Source of the DNA: Caryophanales bacterium UBA6259
GTDB taxonomy: Bacteria; Bacillota; Bacilli; Tepidibacillales; Tepidibacillaceae
Assembly: GCA_002441135.1 (NCBI GenBank)
Contig: DJVJ01000050.1
Span: 9,329 to 73,328, forward strand
Length of the DNA: 64,000 bases
Direction: 5' to 3'
How positions within the stretch are numbered: the first letter of the stretch is position 1; each line of letters starts with the position of its first letter. Below the pieces are notes generated by a model. The model searched no databases and was not told the origin of the DNA. It saw only the letters and a list, made by a program, of their open reading frames with translations. A program made the position numbers and the translations under genes. Below, piece after piece: positions 32,719 through 41,169 of this stretch.

Positions 32719-34209
32719 TTAATTGACTTCCCAACCGTAAATGTAAAGGCCTTCGTCTCCTACTTCAATCGCTTTTGGGAAAACAATCTTTTCAGCAATA
32801 ACACCATCTCTGACCTTTATCGTTGGCCTTTGATTATGAAACAGATCATCTACCTTATAATCAAAGACGATTTCTTTATCAGCAACTAGCCAACCATCGA
32901 TTTCTGTATTATTGCTTGTTAAAATCCCAACATTGCGCCATTTTTCTTTTTTATTATTATCGGTATATTCATTAAGATAAGAAACAGCACTATCAATAGC
33001 CCACCATTGGTAGTTACGATTAGGAGCCTTATCTTGTTTATCTTCTTCCATATTAGATTTAGCTAAGAAAAGGATGTCTTCACCTTTTATTTTAACGGGA
33101 TTATCGTTAGCACGAGAGGTTAAAGCTTCATTAAAACCAATTAATATCCCACCGTCGGTGACTACAACCAGCTCCTGTAGATCAGTGATTTCTACGCCCT
33201 CTTCAATTAGTAAATCGCCTTTTACATGAATCCAACCATTGAGGTCCGCTTTATTTCGATTCGTAATCACCAGATCACCGTTAATTTCTTTCATTTTGTC
33301 ATTTCCCTCTAATTTTTCTGCAATATCCTGTATGTTAGATTGTTTTTTCAATGGGTTTTCCTGAATACTTGTATTAAATGACTCCCCATTAAGATTTTTT
33401 GATTCAGAGCTTAATACTATTTTCCAATTTTTATATAGCTTTATTTCATAGCCTAATTCCTTTAAATGATTGGATTCCTCTGTGACTAAAGTTGAATCGA
33501 TAAATTCAGGGTGATTTCCTGTTAAATCCATCGAAAAAAGAAACTCAAATCCACCGTTATCCGCCTGATTATAAAGCTTATCTCCATTATATAAATAAAT
33601 TTTCTTACCTGAATAAACATCCCCTAATATTTTTAAGTTATTTTTTAAAGGTATTTTATTTTTAAACTCAATTTCTGGTAAAAAGGGGATAGACAAAGAG
33701 AAGGATTCGTAATTCACCTCTTCCTGACCTAAATAAAGATCCTCTTTACTAAAAATGGTATAGTTAAAGGCTGAATTATCTCTAATCTCTTTAAACGGCT
33801 TTTTCTTGGAAAGAACGACATTGATTGTCGTATTCGATTGAAGCATATTATTTAGTCTTGCTGTCCCAATCGATTTCACGAGATATTCGCTACCTTCTCT
33901 GCTCACTTCAATCGAATAACTTAATCCAATCCGATTTTGATCCAGTAACCCATCTAATTTAATAGGGCTTGACCGCAAATTACCCCGATTTTCTTCCACA
34001 AGATTAATTCCCTCAAGAACACCAGCTTCTGCTGCATAATAGGATTGGATCTTTAGCTCATCCTTAAGAACATTCTGATGGTGGGTTCCCGTAAGGTAAA
34101 TTAAACTACTTCCCATTATTCCAAAAATGGTTACAAAGATTAATACCATTAGAAGGGCAGAACCCTTTTCAGTTTTTAAATAATGACGGAGTTTAATTTT
34201 TATAGGCAC
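32719..34209 (-). CDS. Large PilX-type pilin-like protein, candidate pilus-tip adhesin
   Basis: 496 residues. The N-terminus has a prepilin-like signal, KTEKG followed by SALLMVLIFVTIFG, which is the PilX_N pattern and lacks the Glu at mature position 5. It continues with the helix YYAAEAGVLEGINL (AAEAG motif) common in PilX/PilV-like minor pilins. The rest, about 400 residues, I do not recognise. It contains repeated strand patterns (DLVITN, GWIHVKGDLLIEEG, GWLVADKEIV) suggestive of a beta-solenoid similar to polymer-forming domains. It starts at GTG 34209 with a weak ribosome-binding site. The position among minor pilins and the unusual size suggest a tip-located, possibly adhesive subunit. 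Confidence 0.65.
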   Translation of the reverse strand: MPIKIKLRHYLKTEKGSALLMVLIFVTIFGIMGSSLIYLTGTHHQNVLKDELKIQSYYAAEAGVLEGINLVEENRGNLRSSPIKLDGLLDQNRIGLSYSIEVSREGSEYLVKSIGTARLNNMLQSNTTINVVLSKKKPFKEIRDNSAFNYTIFSKEDLYLGQEEVNYESFSLSIPFLPEIEFKNKIPLKNNLKILGDVYSGKKIYLYNGDKLYNQADNGGFEFLFSMDLTGNHPEFIDSTLVTEESNHLKELGYEIKLYKNWKIVLSSESKNLNGESFNTSIQENPLKKQSNIQDIAEKLEGNDKMKEINGDLVITNRNKADLNGWIHVKGDLLIEEGVEITDLQELVVVTDGGILIGFNEALTSRANDNPVKIKGEDILFLAKSNMEEDKQDKAPNRNYQWWAIDSAVSYLNEYTDNNKKEKWRNVGILTSNNTEIDGWLVADKEIVFDYKVDDLFHNQRPTIKVRDGVIAEKIVFPKAIEVGDEGLYIYGWEVN

Positions 34210-34216
34210 CTTCTAT

Positions 34217-34696
34217 TTAATTCCCCTTTACACCAATATAGGAATACGCGATCAATTTGAAAGGAAAAATTTGGTGACCTGATTTAATTTGAAGATCAAG
34301 TTGAATCCCTATTTTTTTCTTCTCTTTTAAAAGAATACCTTGATAGTCTTGAACTCCTGTTAATAACGTCAGATCAATCCCGTTTTCCTTCTGTATCTTT
34401 ATGACCATCTCATTTTTATCAAAAACAAAGGTGGTTTCCTCTCCTGATTCCTTTGTTAATGTTATCATATTCTCACTAACCATAATTTCCTCTGCGTTTC
34501 TCACTTCATCATTTACAACATTCATAAAAAATGCCGTTTCACTATTTTGTAACGAGCCCTCACTAACCTCATTAAATGTTTTGATAAATTGTATTTGTAC
34601 TGTGCTTATGGCGATTAAGACTACTGCGATAATGGCAACAACAGCCAGTAGTTCAATTAATGTAACTCCCTTTTGATTTTGCAGTCCCTTAAGCAT
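34217..34696 (-). CDS. Minor pilin (PilW/ComGF-like)
   Basis: 159 residues with a class III prepilin signal: QKG cleavage site, then VTLIELLAVVAIIAVVL with Glu at mature position 5. The globular part has strand-rich segments (VFDKNEMVIKIQ, KLIAYSYIGV) resembling PilW/PulJ-type minor pilins. The ATG overlaps the stop of the previous gene (TAATG). It is expected to be processed by PilD, and minor pilins of this kind prime pilus assembly. Confidence 0.78.
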   Translation of the reverse strand: MLKGLQNQKGVTLIELLAVVAIIAVVLIAISTVQIQFIKTFNEVSEGSLQNSETAFFMNVVNDEVRNAEEIMVSENMITLTKESGEETTFVFDKNEMVIKIQKENGIDLTLLTGVQDYQGILLKEKKKIGIQLDLQIKSGHQIFPFKLIAYSYIGVKGN

Positions 34697-35130
34697 TATA
34701 TCGGATCCTTTATTTCTGTATTTATAAAAGTAATCGGTTGATGACTATCTAAATAGAAGACACTCAATTTAACCGCAATTTTCTTAATTCCAACAGATGG
34801 TGACCGTTTAAATAAAATCTCCACCCTATAATTGTTTTGTTCAGTATCATAGACTTTGGTATAGCTATCCTTACTTAAGTTATGGAGTAAGGTTTGAAGT
34901 TCAGTTTTTGTTGAAAGGGATAGACTCTCTTGCATATCTGCCTTTAAAGCCTCAATATGATTTTGAGCGATTGTTAATGCCTTCACCTTTCTTTGGTCAT
35001 ACATATAATTTGTGTAGGCACTATTTAGTAGTTGAAAGACGGGTATGATAATAATGGATAATATTGTAATAGCTGCTAATAACTCAATAAGGGTCATCCC
35101 CTTTTGATTATTCCAATTATGAAACTTCAA
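34696..35130 (-). CDS. Minor pilin (PilV/GspI-like)
   Basis: 144 residues with prepilin signal NQKG followed by MTLIELLAAITILSIIIIPV, and the motif ALTIAQNHIEALK typical of PilV/GspI minor pilins. It starts at TTG 35130, nine bases after AAGGAG. Between it and pilD is a short AT-rich stretch with three imperfect copies of a 9-base unit (GATTTANTA). Confidence 0.8.
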   Translation of the reverse strand: MKFHNWNNQKGMTLIELLAAITILSIIIIPVFQLLNSAYTNYMYDQRKVKALTIAQNHIEALKADMQESLSLSTKTELQTLLHNLSKDSYTKVYDTEQNNYRVEILFKRSPSVGIKKIAVKLSVFYLDSHQPITFINTEIKDPI

Positions 35131-35179
35131 TGGGATGCACTCCTTCCATAATTTAAAAGATTTAGTAGATTTAATAGAT

Positions 35180-35932
35180 TTAATAAAAATTCAAATACCA
35201 AGCCCAAATTTGGTTACCAAGAAAATAAGCAATAATACTGCCAATAAAAATGAATGGGCCAAACGGAATCATTTGCTTTCGTTTTACGATTTTAATCAGC
35301 ATTAAAACCCCACCAATAATTGATCCAATCGCTGTGGATAGAAAGATCGCAAGTAGTGTATTTTGCCAGCCTAGAACAAGACCAATTAAGAAAAATAGCT
35401 TAATATCGCCACCACCCATTCCACCTCGACTAACAATAGCGACTAGGAGTAGCAATCCCCCACCAATTACAGCCCCTATGATATAGCTCCAAATTGGGTA
35501 TGGATGATAAAACAATCGAAGAATAAAAATGAGAATAATACCGGGATAAGTAATCTTATTCGGGATAATTTGATATTTTAAATCGCTTAAGGTTACCGTA
35601 ATCATAATCATGATAAACGGATAAGCGATAATGAGTTCTTTACTAAAACCGAAAAATAAAGGAATAAGAAGAAATAAAAATAGTGTTAATAGTTCACCTA
35701 ATGGATAGATTGGTGAAATCCTTGTACCACAATAACGACATTTTCCTCTTAGTCCTAAATAGCTTAATACAGGAACTAAATCCATTACAGATAAACGGTG
35801 ATTACAACTCACACAGTGTGATGGTGGAAATGCTATAGATTCTTTTTTTGGAACACGAAGAGCAACTACATTTAAAAATGAGCCGATAAATAAAGCTAGT
35901 AGTATGTATATTGTCCAGAGTAATAGATTCAT
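35180..35932 (-). CDS. pilD: Prepilin peptidase PilD/ComC
   Basis: Membrane aspartyl protease that cleaves prepilins and N-methylates the new N-terminus. 250 residues, seven or eight helices. The cytoplasmic domain with two CxxC pairs (CVSCNHRL and CRYCGTRI), the first active Asp in TLSDLKYQIIPN and the second in GMGGGDIKL are all intact. B. subtilis ComC is encoded at this same locus. GAGGT precedes the ATG. Confidence 0.95.
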   Translation of the reverse strand: MNLLLWTIYILLALFIGSFLNVVALRVPKKESIAFPPSHCVSCNHRLSVMDLVPVLSYLGLRGKCRYCGTRISPIYPLGELLTLFLFLLIPLFFGFSKELIIAYPFIMIMITVTLSDLKYQIIPNKITYPGIILIFILRLFYHPYPIWSYIIGAVIGGGLLLLVAIVSRGGMGGGDIKLFFLIGLVLGWQNTLLAIFLSTAIGSIIGGVLMLIKIVKRKQMIPFGPFIFIGSIIAYFLGNQIWAWYLNFY

Positions 35933-35963
35933 AGAAGGTTTACCTCTTTTTTAAAAATAGCTA

Positions 35964-35993
35964 TGGTACCATCTAATTGAATAGATGGTACCA
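35964..35993 (-). promoter_or_regulatory. Stem-loop directly downstream of the pilin genes
   Basis: Perfect 12-bp stem TGGTACCATCTA / TAGATGGTACCA with a 6-base loop, 8 bases after the stop of the second pilin gene. On the minus strand it is followed by a short, interrupted T-tract (AGCTATTTTTAAAA), so it may act as a partial terminator or a 3' mRNA stabiliser before pilD. Confidence 0.65.
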
Positions 35994-36000
35994 AGAAGTG

Positions 36001-36402
36001 TTAATAACCAACACTAATTTTTTTGTTACTGTCTATAGTTACAGTGTACTTAATATGCGTACTATCTTTTAATGGTGGTACTTCTTTTAAGTAATTAGGT
36101 ATTAATTTATCTTTTATATCCACTGGTGTAGCTCCTCCAGTAATTGTTCCACCTGATGTTCCAGGAGTCAAAGTCATAGGAAAATCAGTGTCCTTTACAG
36201 CTTCCATTAGATAAGCTCTTTCTACAGCATCTTTTATTAAAGCTTGGTTAGCAGCATCAACACTAGTTTTACTACTATTAATTTGGCCAAGTACAGATGG
36301 AACTGCTACTGCGGCAATAATACCAAGAATTACAATTACTGCTAACAATTCAATTAAGGTCACACCTCTTTGATTTTCATTAAATCTACTAAGTTTAATC
36401 AA
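36001..36402 (-). CDS. Type IV pilin (second copy)
   Basis: 133 residues. Prepilin signal NQRG|VTLIELLAVIVILG with Glu at mature position 5, then a helix nearly identical to that of the adjacent pilin. The C-terminal domain is different and richer in Gly/Thr (TPGTSGGTITGGATP), with no cysteines. It starts at TTG 36402 behind GAGGTGAAAATATT, a weaker start than the neighbour's ATG, which suggests lower abundance. It lies 29 bases after the first pilin gene. ComGC/PilA type. Confidence 0.88.
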   Translation of the reverse strand: MIKLSRFNENQRGVTLIELLAVIVILGIIAAVAVPSVLGQINSSKTSVDAANQALIKDAVERAYLMEAVKDTDFPMTLTPGTSGGTITGGATPVDIKDKLIPNYLKEVPPLKDSTHIKYTVTIDSNKKISVGY

Positions 36403-36431
36403 AATATTTTCACCTCAGTTCTGATATATGT

Positions 36432-36776
36432 TTATGGTGTAATAGATACAGCTCCAGTAATATTGTTATATGACCAACTTTTACCACTTTGTTGAAGAGT
36501 TGGTATCTCTTTAATAAATGGGCCACCATTACCTGTAGAAAGTAGAGTTTCTATAGAATTAGGATAAGAAGAATTTATAACCTGATATCTTTCTATTGCA
36601 TCCTGTAACATCTGTTGATTTGCTAGATCTGCTTCAACTTTGCTATTTCCAATTTGCCCCATTACCGCCGGCACTGCAACCGCAGCTAAAATACCTAAAA
36701 TAACAATAACAGCTAAAAGCTCTATCAATGTCACACCACGCTGATTAGATAATTGCTTTCTCATTAATTTCATCAT
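36432..36776 (-). CDS. pilA: Type IV pilin (first copy, probable major subunit)
   Basis: 114 residues from ATG 36776, which follows GGGAGGTGA by 7 bases; the longest ORF adds 6 residues. Cleavage is expected at NQRG|VTLIELLAVIVILG (after residue 14), leaving a 100-residue pilin with Glu5. The N-terminal helix is shared with the second pilin and the C-terminal domain differs (SSYPNSIETLL, GGPFIKEIPTL). There is no disulfide pair. It is preceded by a long stem-loop that separates it from pilC. The strongest ribosome-binding site in the operon supports a major-subunit role. Confidence 0.9.
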   Translation of the reverse strand: MMKLMRKQLSNQRGVTLIELLAVIVILGILAAVAVPAVMGQIGNSKVEADLANQQMLQDAIERYQVINSSYPNSIETLLSTGNGGPFIKEIPTLQQSGKSWSYNNITGAVSITP

Positions 36777-36832
36777 CTTTCTCTCACCTCCCAAATTATT
36801 TTTCTTTAATTTTTTTATGTGTTATCTATTTG

Positions 36833-36889
36833 ATAACTATTTTGTGTGGTCGATAGGATCGCACTGTGACCACAGTTCAAAATAGTTAT
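36833..36889 (-). promoter_or_regulatory. Long stem-loop between pilC and the pilin genes
   Basis: Arms 36833-36851 and 36868-36889 pair as ATAACTATTTTG/CAAAATAGTTAT (12 bp) plus TGTGGTC/GACCACA (7 bp), with a 3-base bulge and a 16-base loop. No T-run follows on the minus strand, so it is not an ordinary terminator. It may be an RNA processing or stabilising element that raises pilin mRNA over pilBTC. Confidence 0.65.
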
Positions 36890-36903
36890 GTTGCCAAAAG
36901 TTA

Positions 36904-38115
36904 CTATTGTCCAATCATATCATAAACCCCAAACATTGGCGTAAGTACTGCTAAAATTATGGTACCAACAACAATTGCTAGGAAAACAATCATCAGTGGT
37001 TCAATTAAGGATTTCAGCTGATCGGTCATGGTTTCTACGTCTGACTCATAGAAATCGGCCACCTTCATCAGCATCTCTTCAATAGAACCCGTTTCTTCAC
37101 CGATGGCCATCATGTGTGTTAATAATGGTGGGAATACCCAATGCTTTTCTAATGGCTCGTGAATGGTTTTTCCTTGTCTTAGACTATCTCTTGCATCACG
37201 AATCGGTTTGGCGATGGCTTCATTTCCCACCACTTGACTTACCATGGTTAATGCTTGCAGAATTGGCACAGCACTTGATAGTAAGGAGCTAAAGGTCCTA
37301 GCAAAGCGAGCCATTGCCGATTTTTGAATCAGCTTGCCAAAAACCGGAATCTTTAGCTTTGCAAAATCAAGATAATATCTGCCCTTTGGTGTTTTTCCCC
37401 AATAACCCAAACCAATAATGATAAACAAAAATATAGCCATAACTATATACCAACTATCGACGAAAAAGTTGCTCACTCCGATTACAATTCGTGTAGGAAG
37501 TGGTAGCTCCGCACCAAAGTCAGCATACATTTGCACAAAGCCTGGAACAATTTTTACCAGCATAAATATGGTTACAAGGATTGAAAGAATCCCTACTACA
37601 ATCGGATAGGTTAATGCCGATTTCACTTTTTTTCTTGTATTGTTTTCCTTTTCAAAGAAAATGGCAACCTGATTTAGAGTATCATCCAAATTACCGGCTG
37701 TTTCCCCAGCCTTCACCATATTCGTAAATAATGGAGGAAATACTTTTGGATGTGCATTTAAAGTAGCAGAAAAGGTTTCTCCCCCTCGAATATCCGCTTC
37801 CATTTGTTTTAATACTTTTTTAAACTTTTTATTTTCGGTTTGATCTGCTAAAATACGGACCGCATCTAAGATGGAAATTCCAGACTTGATTAGAGTAGCG
37901 AGCTGTCTTGAAAAAACCACCAACTCATCTAGACTGATAATTCTCCCTAGCTCAATCTCCTTTTTTAAAAAACTGTTTTTTTCCATTCGAATAGAAGATA
38001 CATACAGGCCTTCTCGCCGAAGATCGTTAACCACCATTTCCTGACTTATACTTTCGATAGCACCTTCTACTCGTGCACCCTTGGAATTAATTGCTTGATA
38101 GTGAAAAACCGGCAC
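36904..38115 (-). CDS. pilC: Type IV pilus inner-membrane platform protein PilC
   Basis: 403 residues with two GspF/T2SF cytoplasmic domains (FSRQLATLIKSGISILDAV... and FARTFSSLLSSAVPILQAL) and three membrane helices (about 168-190, 219-238, 373-396). It starts at GTG 38115 behind AGGTGATC. PilC transmits the rotary action of PilB/PilT to pilin insertion or extraction. It starts 26 bases after pilT. Confidence 0.95.
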   Translation of the reverse strand: MPVFHYQAINSKGARVEGAIESISQEMVVNDLRREGLYVSSIRMEKNSFLKKEIELGRIISLDELVVFSRQLATLIKSGISILDAVRILADQTENKKFKKVLKQMEADIRGGETFSATLNAHPKVFPPLFTNMVKAGETAGNLDDTLNQVAIFFEKENNTRKKVKSALTYPIVVGILSILVTIFMLVKIVPGFVQMYADFGAELPLPTRIVIGVSNFFVDSWYIVMAIFLFIIIGLGYWGKTPKGRYYLDFAKLKIPVFGKLIQKSAMARFARTFSSLLSSAVPILQALTMVSQVVGNEAIAKPIRDARDSLRQGKTIHEPLEKHWVFPPLLTHMMAIGEETGSIEEMLMKVADFYESDVETMTDQLKSLIEPLMIVFLAIVVGTIILAVLTPMFGVYDMIGQ

Positions 38116-38141
38116 ATGATCACCTACTTATCTTATCTGTC

Positions 38142-39182
38142 TTATCCATTCCAATTTAGAATGGCTTGCTTTGCCGTCATCTCCGATATTTTACCTTGTC
38201 CAATTAAATGCTTTAAGGCCATATCCATCGTAATCATGCCAAAGCCTTTACCGGTTTGCATTACGTTTTTGATCTGATGCACCTTTTCAGCACGGATAAG
38301 ATTTGCAACAGCAGGAGTGTTGATTAGCACCTCTACAGAAGGTACTCTGCCATTACCATCTATGGTTGGTAATAAACGTTGAGAAACGATACCCAATAGC
38401 ACTGCCGCTAATTGAATTCTAATTTGAGGCTGTTGATATGCCGGAAAAACATCAATAATTCGATCAATGGTATTGGCTGCATCAGTAGTATGTAGGGTTG
38501 CAAAAACCAAATGCCCGGTTTCTGCCGCTGTAATCGCGGTAGAGATTGTCTCCAAATCTCGCATCTCTCCTACTAATATTACATCTGGGTCTTGACGCAA
38601 CGATGCACGTAATGCACTAGCAAAACTCATTGAATCAACACCAATTTCTCGTTGATCAATTAAGCACCTGCCATGGCGATGTAAATATTCAATAGGGTCT
38701 TCTAAAGTAATAATATGCTTTGCTTGGGTTTGATTAATTAAATCAATCATGGAAGCTAAGGTAGTTGATTTACCACTTCCAGTTGGGCCAGTTACAAGGA
38801 CAAGTCCTTGTGGTTTTTCTACAAAGCTTTTCAAAATTGCTGGTACACCTAATGTTTCTAAACTAGGAATTTCTGTTGGAATCACACGAATAGCCAGGCT
38901 TACTGTTCCTCGTTGCTTATAAGCATTGATCCTAAAGCGTGATAAACCAGCAATACCATAAGAAAAGTCTAACTCCCCTTTTTCTAGAAAACGTTGATAT
39001 TGTTCTTCCGTAGTAATCTGTTTTAGAAAAGCAACGGTGTCCTGAGGCATTAGCTTATGTGAACCACCAGCCACCAAACTTCCATGCACACGATAGGTTG
39101 GTGCTGCCCCTACAGTAAGGTGTAAATCGGATGCTTGTTTTTGAAATGCCTCTCTTACTAAGTCTTCAATTTCATAGTTCAC
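38142..39182 (-). CDS. pilT: Type IV pilus retraction ATPase PilT
   Basis: 346 residues. I start at GTG 39182, six bases after GAGGTG, giving (M)NYEIEDLVREAF; the longer ORF overlaps pilB. Walker A GPTGSGKST, the Asp box (ITLEDPIEYLH), Walker B (DVILVGEMRD), the His box (HLVFATLHTTDAA) and the PilT-specific C-terminal region are present. Its presence implies retractile pili, and hence twitching or DNA uptake. Confidence 0.95.
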   Translation of the reverse strand: MNYEIEDLVREAFQKQASDLHLTVGAAPTYRVHGSLVAGGSHKLMPQDTVAFLKQITTEEQYQRFLEKGELDFSYGIAGLSRFRINAYKQRGTVSLAIRVIPTEIPSLETLGVPAILKSFVEKPQGLVLVTGPTGSGKSTTLASMIDLINQTQAKHIITLEDPIEYLHRHGRCLIDQREIGVDSMSFASALRASLRQDPDVILVGEMRDLETISTAITAAETGHLVFATLHTTDAANTIDRIIDVFPAYQQPQIRIQLAAVLLGIVSQRLLPTIDGNGRVPSVEVLINTPAVANLIRAEKVHQIKNVMQTGKGFGMITMDMALKHLIGQGKISEMTAKQAILNWNG

Positions 39183-39192
39183 TATTTTCACC

Positions 39193-40851
39193 TCAATCGC
39201 TTGTTGTTGCATTCAGGACTTCTTGGACTGTTGTAAGACCTATGGCAACCTTATTTAATCCATCCTGAAGCATCGTCACAAAACCTTTATCAGCCAAATA
39301 ACTACGGTAGCTTGCATCTGATTGTTTATTTAAAACCATCTGCTTAAGCTGGTCATCTAAGCTTAACATTTCATGGATTGCAATACGACCACGATATCCT
39401 GTTCGATTACATTTTGAACAGCCTCTTCCTTTTTTGAGAATTGGGTTCGTGATCCCGAACCGGTTTAAAACCTCTATCTCTTCCTCTGTTCCTGTATATG
39501 GAGCCGCACATTCCGTACATACCCTTCTTACTAACCGTTGTGCAACAATACCTGTTAAAGCAGAGGAAACCAGAAAAGGTTCAATTCCCATATCGATAAA
39601 GCGAGTAATGGTTGATACAGCATCATTGGTATGTAATGTACTTAATACAAGGTGCCCTGTTAATGCAGAACGAATCGCCATTTCTGCCGTTTCTAGATCA
39701 CGAATCTCCCCTACCATAATTACATTAGGGTCTTGTCGCAAAATAGAACGTAAGCCTCTACCAAAGGTAAATCCGATTTTTTCATTTACCTGTACCTGAT
39801 TAATCCCCTCTAACCGATACTCAATCGGGTCCTCCACTGTGATAATATTAATATCTTCCTTGTTAATTTCGTTCAATGCTGCATATAAGGAGGAAGTTTT
39901 ACCACTACCAGTTGGTCCTGTGATCAAAACGATTCCATAAGGTTTTCGAATCATTTGTCTAAATTGATTCGCATTATTAGACGAAAAGCCTAACTGTTCA
40001 ATTTGTTTAATCGCTTGTCCTAAATCTAAAATACGTAACACAATTTTTTCACCATAAGCGGTCGGTAAGGATGAAACACGGACATCGATTACATTATAAT
40101 CTGCAGTCATTTGAAAACGCCCGTCCTGTGGAAGACGCTTTTCGGCAATATTTAGCTTGGAGATAATTTTTAGACGAGCAGTAACTACCCCTTGCATATG
40201 TTTAGGTAATGTTTGCTCCGTTCTTAGAATCCCGTCTACACGAATTCGAACTCTAAAATCATGTTCCTGTGGATCAAAATGAATATCACTTGCTCTTTGG
40301 TGAACAGCATTCTTTATAATTTGATTTACCATCCTACTTACTGGTGATTCCTCGGACTGTAGCTGTTCGTCATTTAGTTCTTCTTCTTTAGGAAGATTTT
40401 GAAGAATTTCTTTCACCGATTCTTGTATACTATAATACCGGCTAATAGCTCTCTGTAGCTCTTCTTTTGTAGCAATAACCGGTTCAATTTGAAAGCCCGT
40501 TGTCATCCTCAAATCATCAATCGCATAATAATCTAGTGGGTCAGCCATTGCTACTGTTAATTTATTGCCTGATTTTTGAATAGGAATTAACTGATGACGA
40601 ATAGCTAGATTTTCTGGAATTAATTGCACCAAAGAACGGTCTATTTGATATTTATATAGACTTACATGAGGTATCCCTAATTGAAATTCCAATACTTCAA
40701 TTAATTGCTGTTCAGTGATGTATCCCTTTAATATCAAGGAATCCCCTAATCGTTTTTTTGTTCGCTTTTGATCTTCCAATGCATCTGCTAGTTGGTCTGC
40801 TGTAATCAAGCCTGTTTCAACTAACAAATCTCCAATTCTCTTTTTAGCCAT
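39193..40851 (-). CDS. pilB: Type IV pilus extension ATPase PilB with N-terminal MshEN domain
   Basis: 552 residues from ATG 40851 (AGGGTGG upstream). Residues 5-57 contain two copies of the MshEN pattern R-[LI]-G-x6-G-x6-L-x3-L-x2-Q (R5-Q28 and R34-Q57), which in MshE-type ATPases binds cyclic di-GMP. The rest is the standard extension motor: Walker A GPTGSGKTSS, Asp box VEDPIEYRLEG, Walker B VIMVGEIRD, His box HLVLSTLHTNDA and a tetracysteine zinc site (CTEC...CSKC). First gene of the operon. Confidence 0.95.
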   Translation of the reverse strand: MAKKRIGDLLVETGLITADQLADALEDQKRTKKRLGDSLILKGYITEQQLIEVLEFQLGIPHVSLYKYQIDRSLVQLIPENLAIRHQLIPIQKSGNKLTVAMADPLDYYAIDDLRMTTGFQIEPVIATKEELQRAISRYYSIQESVKEILQNLPKEEELNDEQLQSEESPVSRMVNQIIKNAVHQRASDIHFDPQEHDFRVRIRVDGILRTEQTLPKHMQGVVTARLKIISKLNIAEKRLPQDGRFQMTADYNVIDVRVSSLPTAYGEKIVLRILDLGQAIKQIEQLGFSSNNANQFRQMIRKPYGIVLITGPTGSGKTSSLYAALNEINKEDINIITVEDPIEYRLEGINQVQVNEKIGFTFGRGLRSILRQDPNVIMVGEIRDLETAEMAIRSALTGHLVLSTLHTNDAVSTITRFIDMGIEPFLVSSALTGIVAQRLVRRVCTECAAPYTGTEEEIEVLNRFGITNPILKKGRGCSKCNRTGYRGRIAIHEMLSLDDQLKQMVLNKQSDASYRSYLADKGFVTMLQDGLNKVAIGLTTVQEVLNATTSD

Positions 40852-41084
40852 ATTGGCCACCCTTCCGAATTAGGACTTTTTTACTCTATCAACTATTAAT
40901 CTATGTATTCTTCAGAAACTGTGATTTTCCTTGTTTATTTATAATGAAATTAAAAATAAATTAATCATCAATATAGGTCTATTTTACTACTTCTGGATTT
41001 CCAAACATATAAGAAATAGGACAATTTATTATTAAAAAAATTATGTAAAATACTAGCTTTAATTATATACAATATAACAAACTT
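40852..41084 (-). other. AT-rich leader/promoter region of the pilus operon
   Basis: About 230 bases without a gene between pilB and the murC terminator. Several TATAAT-like boxes occur on the minus strand, but none has a well-placed -35. I see no T-box, no cyclic di-GMP riboswitch signature and no repeat. The operon promoter must lie here or upstream of the murC terminator. Confidence 0.5.
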
Positions 41085-41128
41085 CAAATAAAAAGAAAAA
41101 GGATGAATCTACTACTATTCATCCTTTT
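41085..41128 (-). terminator. Terminator after murC
   Basis: Stem AAAGGATGAAT / ATTCATCCTTT with an 8-base loop, followed on the minus strand by TTCTTTTTATTT. It starts 42 bases after the murC stop. Confidence 0.8.
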
Positions 41129-41169
41129 ATTTTAACACAAAGAAAAACTCATTTAATATTCATTTTTTC

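Noticed and set aside
35155..35185. Three imperfect 9-base repeats after the minor pilin/pilD junction
   Set aside because: Too short and AT-rich to call a meaningful repeat; no sign of phase variation inside a coding region.
36001..36776. Conductive (aromatic-rich) pilins
   Set aside because: The mature pilins have only a few Phe/Tyr/Trp and normal globular C-terminal domains, so they do not resemble short nanowire pilins.
40852..41084. Cyclic di-GMP riboswitch in front of the pilus operon
   Set aside because: No GEMM-type conserved core could be found on the minus strand, although PilB itself looks c-di-GMP responsive.
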